64,000 nucleotides of DNA, taken from Pseudomonadota bacterium (lineage in GTDB: Bacteria; Pseudomonadota; Gammaproteobacteria; Burkholderiales; Gallionellaceae). How positions within the stretch are numbered: the first letter of the stretch is position 1; each line of letters opens with the position of its first letter. Shown here piece by piece: positions 18,826 through 26,192 of the stretch. Below the pieces are notes generated by a model. That model had not been told where the DNA came from, did no database searches, and saw nothing but the letters and a program-made list of their open reading frames with translations. Where the stretch lies: positions 90,082 through 154,081 of the forward strand of contig JAJXVB010000005.1 in assembly GCA_021782365.1 (NCBI GenBank), in the 5' to 3' direction. Both the position numbers and the translations under genes were made by a program.

Positions 18826-20376
18826 TTAGCCTATCGCCCGCCTCGAAAAATCCTTCGGCCTGAAACCAAGGATCGCCAGGACAGCAAAGTAGACTGTGAT
18901 GCCTTCCGAGACGAGGAGCGTCAGTCGCAGGATGCGCGAAAGGCCAGAGCCAGCGAGCCAGCCATCCTGGCTGCCCATGCCTAGCCAGAGCGTGATTGCG
19001 AGCGCGATCACCGCGAGCCCCACCTTCAGGAAATAGACCGGCCATCCGGGTTCCGGCTGATAGATCTTTTTCCTGCGCAGGAAATAGAAGAGGATCACCG
19101 AATTCAGGCATGCACCCAGCCCAACGGACAATGCGAGACCCGCGTGCTGGAGGTGCATGCCAAAGATGAAAAGGACATTCATCATCTGGGTCGCGATAAG
19201 CGTTGCAAGCCCTATCTTCACAGGCGTCCTGATATCCTGTCGCGCATAGAAGCCGGGGGCGAGTATCTTCACGAGTATCAGGCCTATCAGTCCCACGCTG
19301 TAGCCTACCAGCGCATGGCTCGTCATCAGCACATCCGATGCGGAAAAAGCCCCGCGCTGAAAGAAAGTCGCGAGCAATGGAACCGCGATCATGCCCAATG
19401 CGAGCGCTGCTGGCAACGCAAGCATGAAGGTGAGCCTCAGCCCCCAGTCCAGAAGCTTGGAATACTCGACGCTGTCCTTGTTCGCATGGCACTTGGAGAG
19501 CGATGGAAGCAGTATCGTGCCAAGAGCTGCACCCAGAAGGCCCGACGGAAATTCCATCAGCCTGTCCGCATAATAGAGCCATGACACGCTTCCACCCGCG
19601 AGGAAGGAAGCGAAGATGCTGTTGATGATCAGGCTGATCTGCGTGATCGAAACGCCGAACATCGCTGGCCCCATCAGCCTGATGACGCGCCTCATGCCCT
19701 CGTCCTTCAGGCTGAAGCGGATGCTGGGCAGCATGTCTATCTTTTTCAGGAACGGAACCTGGAATGCGAGCTGCACGATGCCCGCGACGAAAACGGCAAG
19801 GGCCAGCGCCAGTATCGGAGGATGGCAATAGGGGGCGACCCAGAGCGCGGATGCGATGAAGCAGACGTTGAGCAGGATGGGCGCGAAGGCCGGGACCCAG
19901 AATTTGTTGTAGGTGTTGAGTATGGCGGCTGCGACTGCGACCAGAGAGATGAAGAAGATGTAGGGGGACGTATAGCGCAACAGCAAGACGGTCAGGTCGA
20001 ATTTTGCCGTATCCTTCGCAAAGCCGGGCGCGCTGAGATAGACGAGATAGGGGGCTGCGATGATGCCGATCACCGTCACGAAAAAGAGCACGATCGCCAG
20101 CATCGTCGTGACGTGATCCAGAAGCAGCTTGGTCTCATCGTGCCCGCGTCTATTCCTGTATTCGCCGAATATCGGAACGAAAGCCTGCGAGAACGCCCCT
20201 TCCGCAAACATGCGCCGAAGTAAATTGGGCAGCTTGAATGCGACGAAGAACGCATCTGTGGCCATGCCGGCGCCAAATACCTTGGCGACCAGCACGTCGC
20301 GTGCAAAAGCCATCATGCGCGAGACCAGCGTGAGCCCGCTGATCGTGGCCAGTGATTTGAGTAGATTCATGAGCAA
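18826..20376 (-). CDS. murJ: Lipid II flippase MurJ
   Basis: A 516-residue membrane protein with about 14 hydrophobic segments in the MVF/MATE arrangement. The N-terminus (SGLTLVSRMMAFARDVLVAKVFG, then GMATDAFFVAFKLPNLLRR and AEGAFSQAFVPIF) is diagnostic for MurJ/MviN. It flips lipid II across the inner membrane for peptidoglycan synthesis. Starts at 20376 or two codons later at 20370 are both possible. The two downstream genes on the same strand look co-transcribed. Confidence 0.96.
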   Translation of the reverse strand: MLMNLLKSLATISGLTLVSRMMAFARDVLVAKVFGAGMATDAFFVAFKLPNLLRRMFAEGAFSQAFVPIFGEYRNRRGHDETKLLLDHVTTMLAIVLFFVTVIGIIAAPYLVYLSAPGFAKDTAKFDLTVLLLRYTSPYIFFISLVAVAAAILNTYNKFWVPAFAPILLNVCFIASALWVAPYCHPPILALALAVFVAGIVQLAFQVPFLKKIDMLPSIRFSLKDEGMRRVIRLMGPAMFGVSITQISLIINSIFASFLAGGSVSWLYYADRLMEFPSGLLGAALGTILLPSLSKCHANKDSVEYSKLLDWGLRLTFMLALPAALALGMIAVPLLATFFQRGAFSASDVLMTSHALVGYSVGLIGLILVKILAPGFYARQDIRTPVKIGLATLIATQMMNVLFIFGMHLQHAGLALSVGLGACLNSVILFYFLRRKKIYQPEPGWPVYFLKVGLAVIALAITLWLGMGSQDGWLAGSGLSRILRLTLLVSEGITVYFAVLAILGFRPKDFSRRAIG

Positions 20377-20481
20377 TATAATCGAAACCGCCGCGCATCA
20401 TACCATTCCAGCCTCATTATCCCGTAGCATCCTTTTTTCATGCGCGGTAGAATCCGGACAAACACTAGAGGAGATGCAAAA

Positions 20482-20817
20482 GTGATACGCACACTATCCA
20501 TGATCGCCTTCGCCGCATTGCTCACCGCCTGCAGTGCGACGAGCTTCACGGTCGGCAGCGACTTCAATGCGGCCTCATTCACCAGCAGGGTCGAACGGGG
20601 AGCAACCTCGAAAGACCAGGTGCGCTCGTGGCTGGGCGAACCCAACGGCACCGGCGTGAGGATCGAAACGGACGGGCAGAGATACGACGAGTGGACTTAC
20701 TACTACGCCTCTGGAAATTTCTCGGACGTGTCGGCGACGAAGTTGAAGACGCTGCAGATCAAGTTCGATACGCGCGGCATCGTGCAGGGATACGACTGGT
20801 CATTGCCAAAGGAGTGA
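20482..20817 (+). CDS. Small SmpA/BamE-like lipoprotein
   Basis: A 111-residue protein from a GTG at 20482, with GAGGAG upstream at a good distance. The signal peptide ends in the lipobox LTAC, so it should be acylated at that cysteine. The mature part contains the SmpA/OmlA-like pattern: RVERGATSKDQVRSWLGEPNG, then DEWTYYYA and a final basic strand. BamE-fold lipoproteins act in outer-membrane assembly, but small paralogues such as this are often uncharacterised. The frame also opens at 20440; I prefer 20482 because it gives a normal signal peptide. Confidence 0.75.
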   Translation: MIRTLSMIAFAALLTACSATSFTVGSDFNAASFTSRVERGATSKDQVRSWLGEPNGTGVRIETDGQRYDEWTYYYASGNFSDVSATKLKTLQIKFDTRGIVQGYDWSLPKE

Positions 20818-20826
20818 GGAGTGAGC

Positions 20827-20900
20827 TGGAGCGGGTGAACGGGATCGAACCGTCGTATGCAGCTTGGGAAGCTGCCGTTCTACCATTGAACTACACCCGC
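20827..20900 (-). tRNA. tRNA-Gly(CCC)
   Basis: On the minus strand the 74 bases fold as a full cloverleaf. The acceptor stem is GCGGGTG with CACCCGC, the D arm includes GTTCAATGGTAGAAC, and the anticodon stem GCAGC/GCTGC encloses the loop TTCCCAA (anticodon CCC). The T arm has GGTTCGATCCC. The discriminator is U and CCA is encoded. The gene lies between a lipoprotein gene on the other strand and hsp20. Confidence 0.95.
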
Positions 20901-20910
20901 GAGCCCGCGC

Positions 20911-20939
20911 ATTCTACGCGGGTTGCGGGCAATACTCAA
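20911..20939 (-). promoter_or_regulatory. Sigma-70-like promoter for tRNA-Gly
   Basis: Read on the minus strand, TTGAGT (20934-20939) and TAGAAT (20911-20916) are 17 bases apart. Transcription would start about eight bases before the mature tRNA 5' end. Confidence 0.55.
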
Positions 20940-20944
20940 ATTGC

Positions 20945-21367
20945 TTACTGTATCGACAGGCGCTTTGCGGATGAAGCGATCTTCTTCTTCAGGATCAGCT
21001 CGAGGATGCCGTTGTTGTACTTGGCCTGGGACTGGGCTTCGTCGACATCCTGGCCCAGCGTAAAGGACCTCGATACCTTGCCGTAACAGCGCTCGCTGCG
21101 CAGCACCTTCTCGCCTTCCTTCACTTCCTTTTCGTTCTTCACTTCCGCGCTGATCGCAACCTGGCTGCCTTCTATGTCGACATGTATGTCTTCCTTCCTT
21201 ACGCCGGGAATTTCGGCATGCACGGTATATGCGCCGTCATCCTCGCTGACATCCAGCTTCATCTGCAATTCGGACGCCCCTTCCATACGGACAGGGCGCA
21301 TGAAAAAACCCTGAAACAGGTCGTCAAGCGCATTGTCGACGGTGTTGTAGCGAATCAAGCTTGTCAT
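20945..21367 (-). CDS. Hsp20/alpha-crystallin small heat-shock protein
   Basis: A 140-residue protein with an alpha-crystallin domain from about residue 37 (LQMKLDVSEDDGAYTVHAEIPGV) to the end, including the conserved V-x-I beta strand and NGILELILKK. Small heat-shock proteins hold unfolded proteins for refolding. The start at 21367 is supported by GGAGG six bases upstream. A sigma-32-like promoter lies 56 bases upstream. The 5' leader contains a hairpin with arms at 21398-21402 and 21407-21411; whether it acts as an RNA thermometer is not known. Confidence 0.93.
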   Translation of the reverse strand: MTSLIRYNTVDNALDDLFQGFFMRPVRMEGASELQMKLDVSEDDGAYTVHAEIPGVRKEDIHVDIEGSQVAISAEVKNEKEVKEGEKVLRSERCYGKVSRSFTLGQDVDEAQSQAKYNNGILELILKKKIASSAKRLSIQ

Positions 21368-21422
21368 GATATCCTCCATATTCGAGTTGGTCACAAACCG
21401 GCTTGCGCCGGACTTGGTTGCG

Positions 21423-21450
21423 ATATGCGGACGACATGCCTGATTTCAAG
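21423..21450 (-). promoter_or_regulatory. Sigma-32 (RpoH)-like heat-shock promoter for hsp20
   Basis: On the minus strand the exact -35 CTTGAAA (21444-21450) is followed after 13 bases by CCGCATAT (21423-21430), close to the RpoH -10 consensus CCCCATNT. The spacing is within the accepted 11-15 range and the promoter points into hsp20. Confidence 0.65.
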
Positions 21451-21454
21451 AGGC

Positions 21455-21482
21455 AAAAAAAGGGCGGGTGAAACCCGCCCTT
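21455..21482 (-). terminator. Rho-independent terminator after erpA
   Basis: Minus-strand GGGCGGG and CCCGCCC pair across TTTCA and are followed by seven T. It is just downstream of erpA and immediately upstream of the hsp20 promoter, so it insulates the two units. Confidence 0.85.
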
Positions 21483-21501
21483 CTGATAAATCGAAGACCT
21501 G

Positions 21502-21855
21502 TTAGACCGAGAAGGAAGAACCGCAGCCGCAGGTCGTTGTCGCATTCGGATTCTTGATCACGAACTGCGCGCCTTCCAGGCCTTCCTGGTAGTCGATCTC
21601 GGCACCTGTCAGGTACTGGAAGCTCATCGGGTCGATCAGAAGCTGAACGCCGTTCTTGTCCAGAACCGTGTCGTCCTCGTTCACCACCTCGTCGAAGGTG
21701 AAGCCGTACTGGAAGCCCGAGCATCCGCCGCCCGTGACGAACACGCGCAGCTTGAGATCCGCATTGCCTTCCTCGTCTATCAGCTGTTTCACCTTGGTCG
21801 CGGCGCTATCGGTAAAGATCAGCACATCGGCGGTCATTTCATTCATTGCATTCAT
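21502..21855 (-). CDS. erpA: Iron-sulfur cluster insertion protein ErpA
   Basis: A 117-residue A-type carrier. The three cluster-binding cysteines are in [11 protein letters not shown] and the C-terminal TTCGCGSSF. ErpA hands 4Fe-4S clusters from the ISC machinery to target enzymes. AAGGAG precedes the ATG at 21855. It follows bactofilin by 18 bases and probably shares its transcript. A strong terminator ends the unit. Confidence 0.95.
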   Translation of the reverse strand: MNAMNEMTADVLIFTDSAATKVKQLIDEEGNADLKLRVFVTGGGCSGFQYGFTFDEVVNEDDTVLDKNGVQLLIDPMSFQYLTGAEIDYQEGLEGAQFVIKNPNATTTCGCGSSFSV

Positions 21856-21873
21856 GTTTTCTCCTTAAATTAA

Positions 21874-22290
21874 CTAGGCATTGCTGGTTTTCAACGCCAC
21901 CACTTTATCCTGGTCAGCAGCATTCATGTTGATCAGACGGCCTTCGAGTATCGCGCCCATCTGTATTTCCAGAATCTTGTAGTTCACGTCGCCTGTGACC
22001 CTGGCCTTCGCATGAAGTTCCAGGTACTCGCTGGCGGTCACCTCGCCTCTGATCCCGCCGTTGACGACCAGGTGAGTCACGTTCACCTCTCCGTTCACGC
22101 TGCCCTGCTCGCTTATCACCAGCGTGCTGGGCTTGCCCGGCTCGGCGATCACGTTGCCATTTATCCTGCCATCGATGCGCATCCCGCCGCTGAAACTGAT
22201 GTTGCCATCAATCACGGTTCCTGCGCCGATCAGCGTGTCTATCCTGTTTTGCGGCTTGCTTTGCTTCCTATCGAACAAGGTTCCTCCCAT
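21874..22290 (-). CDS. Bactofilin (polymer-forming cytoskeletal protein)
   Basis: A 138-residue protein with the bactofilin core: TLIGAGTVIDGNISFSGGMRIDGRINGNV, then repeated short strands spaced as a beta-helix, flanked by polar tails. Bactofilins polymerise without nucleotide and organise cell shape, stalks or local peptidoglycan synthesis. Its start overlaps the stop of the coiled-coil membrane gene at 22290, so the two are co-translated. Confidence 0.93.
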   Translation of the reverse strand: MGGTLFDRKQSKPQNRIDTLIGAGTVIDGNISFSGGMRIDGRINGNVIAEPGKPSTLVISEQGSVNGEVNVTHLVVNGGIRGEVTASEYLELHAKARVTGDVNYKILEIQMGAILEGRLINMNAADQDKVVALKTSNA

Positions 22291-23027
22291 CAGCCAAGGT
22301 TTGCGCTCTGGCGCACCCTGGGCTCCGCCACTCCGCGCTCGTATAGCCTGACCTGAACATTCAGAAGCTGCATATTCTGCGGCAACCTGAAGCTTTTCTC
22401 CAAGCGCATATAATACTTGAAATTCAACTGGAACGGCTCATTCCCGGATTCACTGGAGGGGAATATCTGGGTCATCTTCTTCCCGTTCTGAAGAACGGTC
22501 GCGATCAGCTGATAGCTTCCTGAAAATTCCTTCACGCGCACTCCGCTTTGCACGAGCAGCATGCGAACCCGGTATTCACCCGGCATCCTGTCTTTCTCAA
22601 GGCTCAGCCTGTGGATCGCAAGCTCCCCTTCCTTGCCGTTCGCGGCGGTGAGGTCGCGGAAGAAATTCAGATCTTCCTGAAGCTTCATGTTCTCGTCGTT
22701 CAGGTTTTTCATCTGGCGGGCCGTCTCATCGCTACGCCCCTTATCCATCTGGACCTGCTGCTCGAACTGCGCGACCTTCCTGTTGAGATCGGCATTTTCA
22801 GCGCTCAACTGGGCTACCCTTGCCCGCAAGTCGTCGAGCTCCTGCCGGGTCTTTCCCCTGTCAAAGCCCGCGAGCTCGAGCCCGCTGTTGTAGGCGAACC
22901 AGACCAGGGCCAAGGCCGCGAGCACAAAAGGGATCATCATGCCCCAGCGCACATACCATGCGACATGAGGCCTGACGGACAGGCGGGGAGCGGTTATGCC
23001 AAACCTGCGTTTGGCCTTGCGCAGCAC
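22290..23027 (-). CDS. DUF6776-like membrane coiled-coil protein
   Basis: A 245-residue protein with one membrane helix at about 30-48 and a coiled coil at about 60-125 (heptads around RQELDDLRARVAQLSAENADLNRKV). A C-terminal beta domain follows (VRVKEFSGSYQLIATVLQNGK). This matches the DUF6776 family found beside bactofilin in betaproteobacteria. Overlap with bactofilin suggests a direct partnership, for instance as a membrane anchor or periplasmic effector; this is inference. It starts 36 bases after argC. Confidence 0.75.
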   Translation of the reverse strand: MLRKAKRRFGITAPRLSVRPHVAWYVRWGMMIPFVLAALALVWFAYNSGLELAGFDRGKTRQELDDLRARVAQLSAENADLNRKVAQFEQQVQMDKGRSDETARQMKNLNDENMKLQEDLNFFRDLTAANGKEGELAIHRLSLEKDRMPGEYRVRMLLVQSGVRVKEFSGSYQLIATVLQNGKKMTQIFPSSESGNEPFQLNFKYYMRLEKSFRLPQNMQLLNVQVRLYERGVAEPRVRQSANLG

Positions 23028-23063
23028 CTTAATCGCGGACTCCGGCTTTGCGCATGATAAGAA

Positions 23064-24092
23064 TCAGGGCAGCAGGGGAACGATGTTGAGGGCCGCATCC
23101 TCTGCAAATCCGAACATGATGTTCATGTTCTGGACGGCCTGCCCTGCAGCGCCCTTGACCAGATTGTCGATCACGGAAAGCACGACGACGGTGTCGCCTC
23201 CCTGAGGCCTGTGCAAGGCGATGCGGCAGCGGTTCGAGCCCCTGACCGTGCGCGTCTCCGGATGGCTTCCCGGAGGCATCACGTCGACGAAGGTCTCGTT
23301 TTCATAGCGCTTCTCGAACAAGGCCTGCAAGTCCACATCGCGTGTCAGCCTGCCGTAAAGCGTTGCGTGTATGCCCCTGATTAAAGGCGTGAGATGAGGC
23401 ACGAAGGTAAGTCCGACTTCGCGGCCGACTATGCCGGAGAGTCCCTGGCGGATCTCGGGAAGGTGCCTGTGGCCCGCGACGCCGTAGGCCTTGAAGTTGT
23501 CGCTCGCTTCAGCGAACAGGGTAGGAATTTCGGCCTTGCGTCCCGCGCCGGAAACGCCGGACTTCGCATCGGCGATGAGCCCGGTTTCTTCTATCACGCC
23601 CGCCTCCAGAAGAGGGATGAAGCCAAGCTGAACCGCTGTCGGATAGCAGCCGGGATTTGCGACCAGACGCGCGGACCTTATCCTGTCGCGGTTGATCTCG
23701 GGCAGGCCATACACGGCCTCTTCGACGAGTTCAGGGCAGGCATGGGTCATGCCATACCACTTCTCCCAGAGTCCGATGTCCCTGATGCGAAAATCCGCCG
23801 CGAGATCGATCACCTTCACGCCCTGGTCCAGCAGCGCCTTGGTCTGCTGCATCGCGATTCCGTTTGGCGTGGCAAAGAAAACCAGATCGCAGGTCTCGAG
23901 ATGCGCCTCGTCGGGATGGACGAACTGCAAATCCACGAGGCCGCGCAGGCTGGGGAACATCTGGCTGACAGGCGTGCCCGCATCGGCGCGGGAAGTGATC
24001 GCGTGCAGCCGCACTTCGGGATGCAGCGCCAGAAGGCGCAACAGCTCAACCCCCGTATATCCGGTGCCGCCGACTATGCCAACCTTGATCAT
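23064..24092 (-). CDS. argC: N-acetyl-gamma-glutamyl-phosphate reductase
   Basis: A 342-residue enzyme. The N-terminal Rossmann loop is [18 protein letters not shown] and the catalytic cysteine lies in [14 protein letters not shown]. It reduces N-acetylglutamyl phosphate to the semialdehyde with NADPH in arginine biosynthesis. It is the first gene of the unit running to the DUF6776, bactofilin and erpA genes. Confidence 0.97.
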   Translation of the reverse strand: MIKVGIVGGTGYTGVELLRLLALHPEVRLHAITSRADAGTPVSQMFPSLRGLVDLQFVHPDEAHLETCDLVFFATPNGIAMQQTKALLDQGVKVIDLAADFRIRDIGLWEKWYGMTHACPELVEEAVYGLPEINRDRIRSARLVANPGCYPTAVQLGFIPLLEAGVIEETGLIADAKSGVSGAGRKAEIPTLFAEASDNFKAYGVAGHRHLPEIRQGLSGIVGREVGLTFVPHLTPLIRGIHATLYGRLTRDVDLQALFEKRYENETFVDVMPPGSHPETRTVRGSNRCRIALHRPQGGDTVVVLSVIDNLVKGAAGQAVQNMNIMFGFAEDAALNIVPLLP

Positions 24093-24128
24093 TTGAGCTC
24101 CCCTTCGAATATCAGACTACATGATACA

Positions 24129-24152
24129 ACAAAGCCGCCCGAAGGCGGCTTT
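24129..24152 (-). terminator. Rho-independent terminator after rpsI
   Basis: A perfect AAGCCGCC/GGCGGCTT stem with a four-base loop. On the minus strand it is followed by TTGTTG, a moderate T run. It separates rpsI from argC. Confidence 0.7.
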
Positions 24153-24179
24153 GCGTGTTTTGTTGCAGACGCCAAAAAA

Positions 24180-24572
24180 TCAGCGCTTGGAGAATTGCTT
24201 CCTGCGGCGCGCCTTGCGCAGACCGACCTTCTTGCGCTCGACTTCGCGTGCATCCCTGGTGACCAGGCCGGCAGCCTTCAGTACAGGCTTGAAGTCCGCG
24301 TTGTAGTCGATCAGCGCGCGAGTGATGCCGTGGCGAACCGCGCCCGCCTGGCCGTTTTCGCCGCCGCCGGTCACGTTCACCATGATGTCGAACTTGCCGA
24401 GCGTATCGGTCAGGTTGAGCGGCTGGCGCACGATCATGCGTCCGGTTTCGCGAGAGAAGAATACGTCCACAGGCTTGTCGTTGACGACGAAATCGCCTTT
24501 TCCTGCCTTGATGAACACACGTGCCACCGCGCTCTTGCGACGACCTGTGCCGTAGTTATAAGTGACCGCCAT
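24180..24572 (-). CDS. rpsI: 30S ribosomal protein S9 (uS9)
   Basis: A 130-residue basic protein starting [20 protein letters not shown] and ending in [11 protein letters not shown], the invariant C-terminal tail that contacts P-site tRNA. It follows rplM by two bases, the universal bacterial pair. Confidence 0.98.
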   Translation of the reverse strand: MAVTYNYGTGRRKSAVARVFIKAGKGDFVVNDKPVDVFFSRETGRMIVRQPLNLTDTLGKFDIMVNVTGGGENGQAGAVRHGITRALIDYNADFKPVLKAAGLVTRDAREVERKKVGLRKARRRKQFSKR

Positions 24573-24574
24573 GA

Positions 24575-25012
24575 TTAAGCCTTCAACAAGTTAATGGGTT
24601 TGGGTTGCTGCGCTGCATGGGGATGCGTCGCACCCGCATAGACCTTCATCTTGCGCAGCATCGCATATCCGAGAGGACCCTTGGGCAGCATGCCCTTGAC
24701 GGCCTTTTCCAGGATGCGCGCCGGATGGCGGGCTTGCAGCTTGGTGAAATTGGTCGTGTAAAGGCCGCCGGGATAGCCGGTGTGGCGATGATACAGCTTG
24801 GCCTTGGACTTGTTGCCGGTCACGCGCAGCTTCTCTGCATTGACCACGACGACGAAATCGCCCGTATCCACGTGAGGCGTGTATATAGCCTTGTGCTTGC
24901 CGCGCAGCCGCGACGCGATTTGTGCAGCCAGACGGCCGAGCACCTGATCTGCGGCATCTACCAAGAGCCAGTCGTGCTGGACTTCGTGTGCCTTAGCGGA
25001 AAATGTTTTCAT
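24575..25012 (-). CDS. rplM: 50S ribosomal protein L13 (uL13)
   Basis: A 145-residue protein starting [20 protein letters not shown], with the L13 motifs [17 protein letters not shown] and [12 protein letters not shown]. The ATG at 25012 is preferred over the in-frame GTG at 25018 because AGGA lies nine bases upstream of the ATG. First gene of the rplM-rpsI operon. Confidence 0.97.
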   Translation of the reverse strand: MKTFSAKAHEVQHDWLLVDAADQVLGRLAAQIASRLRGKHKAIYTPHVDTGDFVVVVNAEKLRVTGNKSKAKLYHRHTGYPGGLYTTNFTKLQARHPARILEKAVKGMLPKGPLGYAMLRKMKVYAGATHPHAAQQPKPINLLKA

Positions 25013-25057
25013 AGCCACTGTTCCTAAAATTCTGTATTGAAACTTCGAAAGGCGCGA

Positions 25058-25086
25058 ATTCTAGTACAGGGACCCAAGGCTGTCAA
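25058..25086 (-). promoter_or_regulatory. Sigma-70 promoter for rplM-rpsI
   Basis: Minus-strand TTGACA (25081-25086) matches the -35 consensus exactly, and TAGAAT (25058-25063) lies 17 bases away. Transcription would begin about 38 bases before rplM. This is the strongest housekeeping promoter seen in the window. Confidence 0.75.
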
Positions 25087-25131
25087 ACGATTTCATGTTT
25101 TCCGACATGGCCCTCATCAGCATCCAGAAAC

Positions 25132-25148
25132 TGTCGGCAAAGTTTACA
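25132..25148 (+). promoter_or_regulatory. Upstream box 1 of the PEP-CTERM gene (candidate PrsR site)
   Basis: TGTCGGCAAAGTTTACA, matching box 2 at 15 of 17 positions. It lies in the 455-base AT-rich gap between rplM and the PEP-CTERM gene, about 200 bases upstream of the predicted sigma-54 start. That is the usual reach of an enhancer-binding activator. PrsR, the sigma-54-type regulator encoded at 31104, is the obvious candidate ligand. Nearby is a short palindrome, ATTTGAATTTTCAAAT at 25161-25176. Confidence 0.6.
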
Positions 25149-25245
25149 TTTACCCCATCTATTTGAATTTTCAAATAAAAATTAAAAAACAAAGCCAAAA
25201 ACCAATGAGAAAGTCCTTTTTCAGCGGGATACATACCAGCCAAAG

Positions 25246-25262
25246 TGTCGGCATACTTTACA
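25246..25262 (+). promoter_or_regulatory. Upstream box 2 of the PEP-CTERM gene (candidate PrsR site)
   Basis: TGTCGGCATACTTTACA in the same orientation as box 1, 114 bases downstream. It lies about 90-105 bases before the predicted transcription start. The TGTCGG and TTTACA halves are identical in both boxes; only positions 9 and 11 differ. I found no further copy of the full box in the window. Confidence 0.6.
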
Positions 25263-25293
25263 GAAAAATCCAAAAATCTGCGATCTAAAAATT

Positions 25294-25306
25294 CAACTTA
25301 TTGATT
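25294..25306 (-). promoter_or_regulatory. IHF consensus site
   Basis: Read on the minus strand, AATCAATAAGTTG fits the IHF core consensus WATCARNNNNTTR at every fixed position, with an A/T-rich flank. It lies between box 2 and the -24/-12 element, where IHF bends DNA at many sigma-54 promoters. Confidence 0.6.
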
Positions 25307-25324
25307 AATATAATGAAAAAATAC

Positions 25325-25340
25325 TGGCTCAATTTATGCT
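25325..25340 (+). promoter_or_regulatory. Sigma-54 (-24/-12) promoter of the PEP-CTERM gene
   Basis: TGGCTC, five bases, then ATGCT: the invariant GG (25326-25327) and GC (25338-25339) are ten bases apart as RpoN requires, and nine of the eleven conserved positions match. It would start transcription near 25351, giving a leader of about 117 bases. With the two boxes and the IHF site upstream it forms a complete sigma-54 architecture. Confidence 0.7.
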
Positions 25341-25467
25341 TGAAAAACAGGCGTAGAAGCAAAATTCCCCGGTTTTTTCATTTCTACAAGGAATGTCCAA
25401 TTCCTTGCAAGCTGCAATTCAAGATTTTCTCACTTAAAAGTTCAACTTAATCTTAAGGAGCAATATC

Positions 25468-26142
25468 ATGAAAAAGCTTATGAATAGAAAAACCCTGTCC
25501 TGCATTCTGGCTGCCAGCGCCCTTTTGGCCAGCGGCGCAGCATCCGCCGTCTCCACCTGCACAAGTTTGTCCACCGTTGGCGCATGGGCGGCAGCCGGAT
25601 CCTGCATTGACGGCGACGGCGACATGACCTTCACCTATGGCAGCTCGAGCATTCCAAACACTTTGGGAGGATCAGATACAGGTCTAAGCGTGAGTGAATT
25701 CGAAATCGGCGGAAACGATTATTACAATCTCGGTCTGGACTGGAATAATGGCTATGTACCGGATCCAGCAAATGGCGGAAACCTTGTCTATTCGGTCTCT
25801 CCAAATAACAACAACCCCAAGGTAACGGGCGTGAATTTCGACACCGTGGTCACCCAAGGCAATGGAACAACTACTGCCACTAAGACACTAAAGGACAGCG
25901 CCGGCAAAACTTTGTTGACCCTGACGAGCACCAACGGGAGCAATGTTCCTGAAACACCTCTGCCTTTTTATACAGGAGATCTGCTGTCAGTGACCGACTA
26001 TTTTTCCTCTACCAGTGGCGCCGTCTTCACACATGCCGACAACTCCTTCGTCGTCCCCGAGCCCGGCAGCATCCTGCTCCTGGGCATAGGCCTCACGGCA
26101 CTGGTTTTCGGCCGCCAGAAAATGATGATGTATAAAATCTGA
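25468..26142 (+). CDS. PEP-CTERM sorting domain protein
   Basis: A 224-residue exported protein. The signal peptide is residues 1-27 (RKTLSCILAASALLASGAASA). The C-terminus carries the tripartite PEP-CTERM signal: V-P197-E198-P199-G at 196-200, a hydrophobic helix SILLLGIGLTALVF, and a short basic tail. Exosortase A is expected to cleave at this motif and pass the protein to the cell surface with the exopolysaccharide. The middle part is rich in Asn, Thr, Gly and Ser and contains one early cysteine pair; I recognise no domain. AAGGAG at 25455-25460 supports the start. Its surroundings are AT-rich, and it is the only PEP-CTERM substrate in the window. Confidence 0.93.
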   Translation: MKKLMNRKTLSCILAASALLASGAASAVSTCTSLSTVGAWAAAGSCIDGDGDMTFTYGSSSIPNTLGGSDTGLSVSEFEIGGNDYYNLGLDWNNGYVPDPANGGNLVYSVSPNNNNPKVTGVNFDTVVTQGNGTTTATKTLKDSAGKTLLTLTSTNGSNVPETPLPFYTGDLLSVTDYFSSTSGAVFTHADNSFVVPEPGSILLLGIGLTALVFGRQKMMMYKI

Positions 26143-26162
26143 CAGTTAAAGGCTTGATGAAT

Positions 26163-26184
26163 GGGGCGGGAAACCGCCCTTTTT
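26163..26184 (+). terminator. Rho-independent terminator after the PEP-CTERM gene
   Basis: GGGCGG and CCGCCC pair across GAAA (26164-26179) and are followed by TTTTT. It is 20 bases after the PEP-CTERM stop and also lies just past the end of the convergent ligase operon, though on the minus strand no T run follows. Confidence 0.85.
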
Positions 26185-26192
26185 CATGCCCG

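Larger units (their letters stand above)
25286..25449 (+). repeat. 15-bp direct repeat around the PEP-CTERM promoter
   Basis: TAAAAATTCAACTTA at 25286-25300 and TAAAAGTTCAACTTA at 25435-25449 differ at one base. The first overlaps the IHF site and the second ends just before the ribosome site. The role is unknown. Confidence 0.5.

Noticed and set aside
25101..25107. A reversed TCCGACA half of the PrsR-like box near the rplM promoter
   Set aside because: Only one half matches and no TTTACA partner is at the right distance.
25394..25409. A second sigma-54-like element (TGTCCA, five bases, TTGCA) closer to the PEP-CTERM start
   Set aside because: The invariant -24 GG is missing (GT), while the element at 25325 has both GG and GC.
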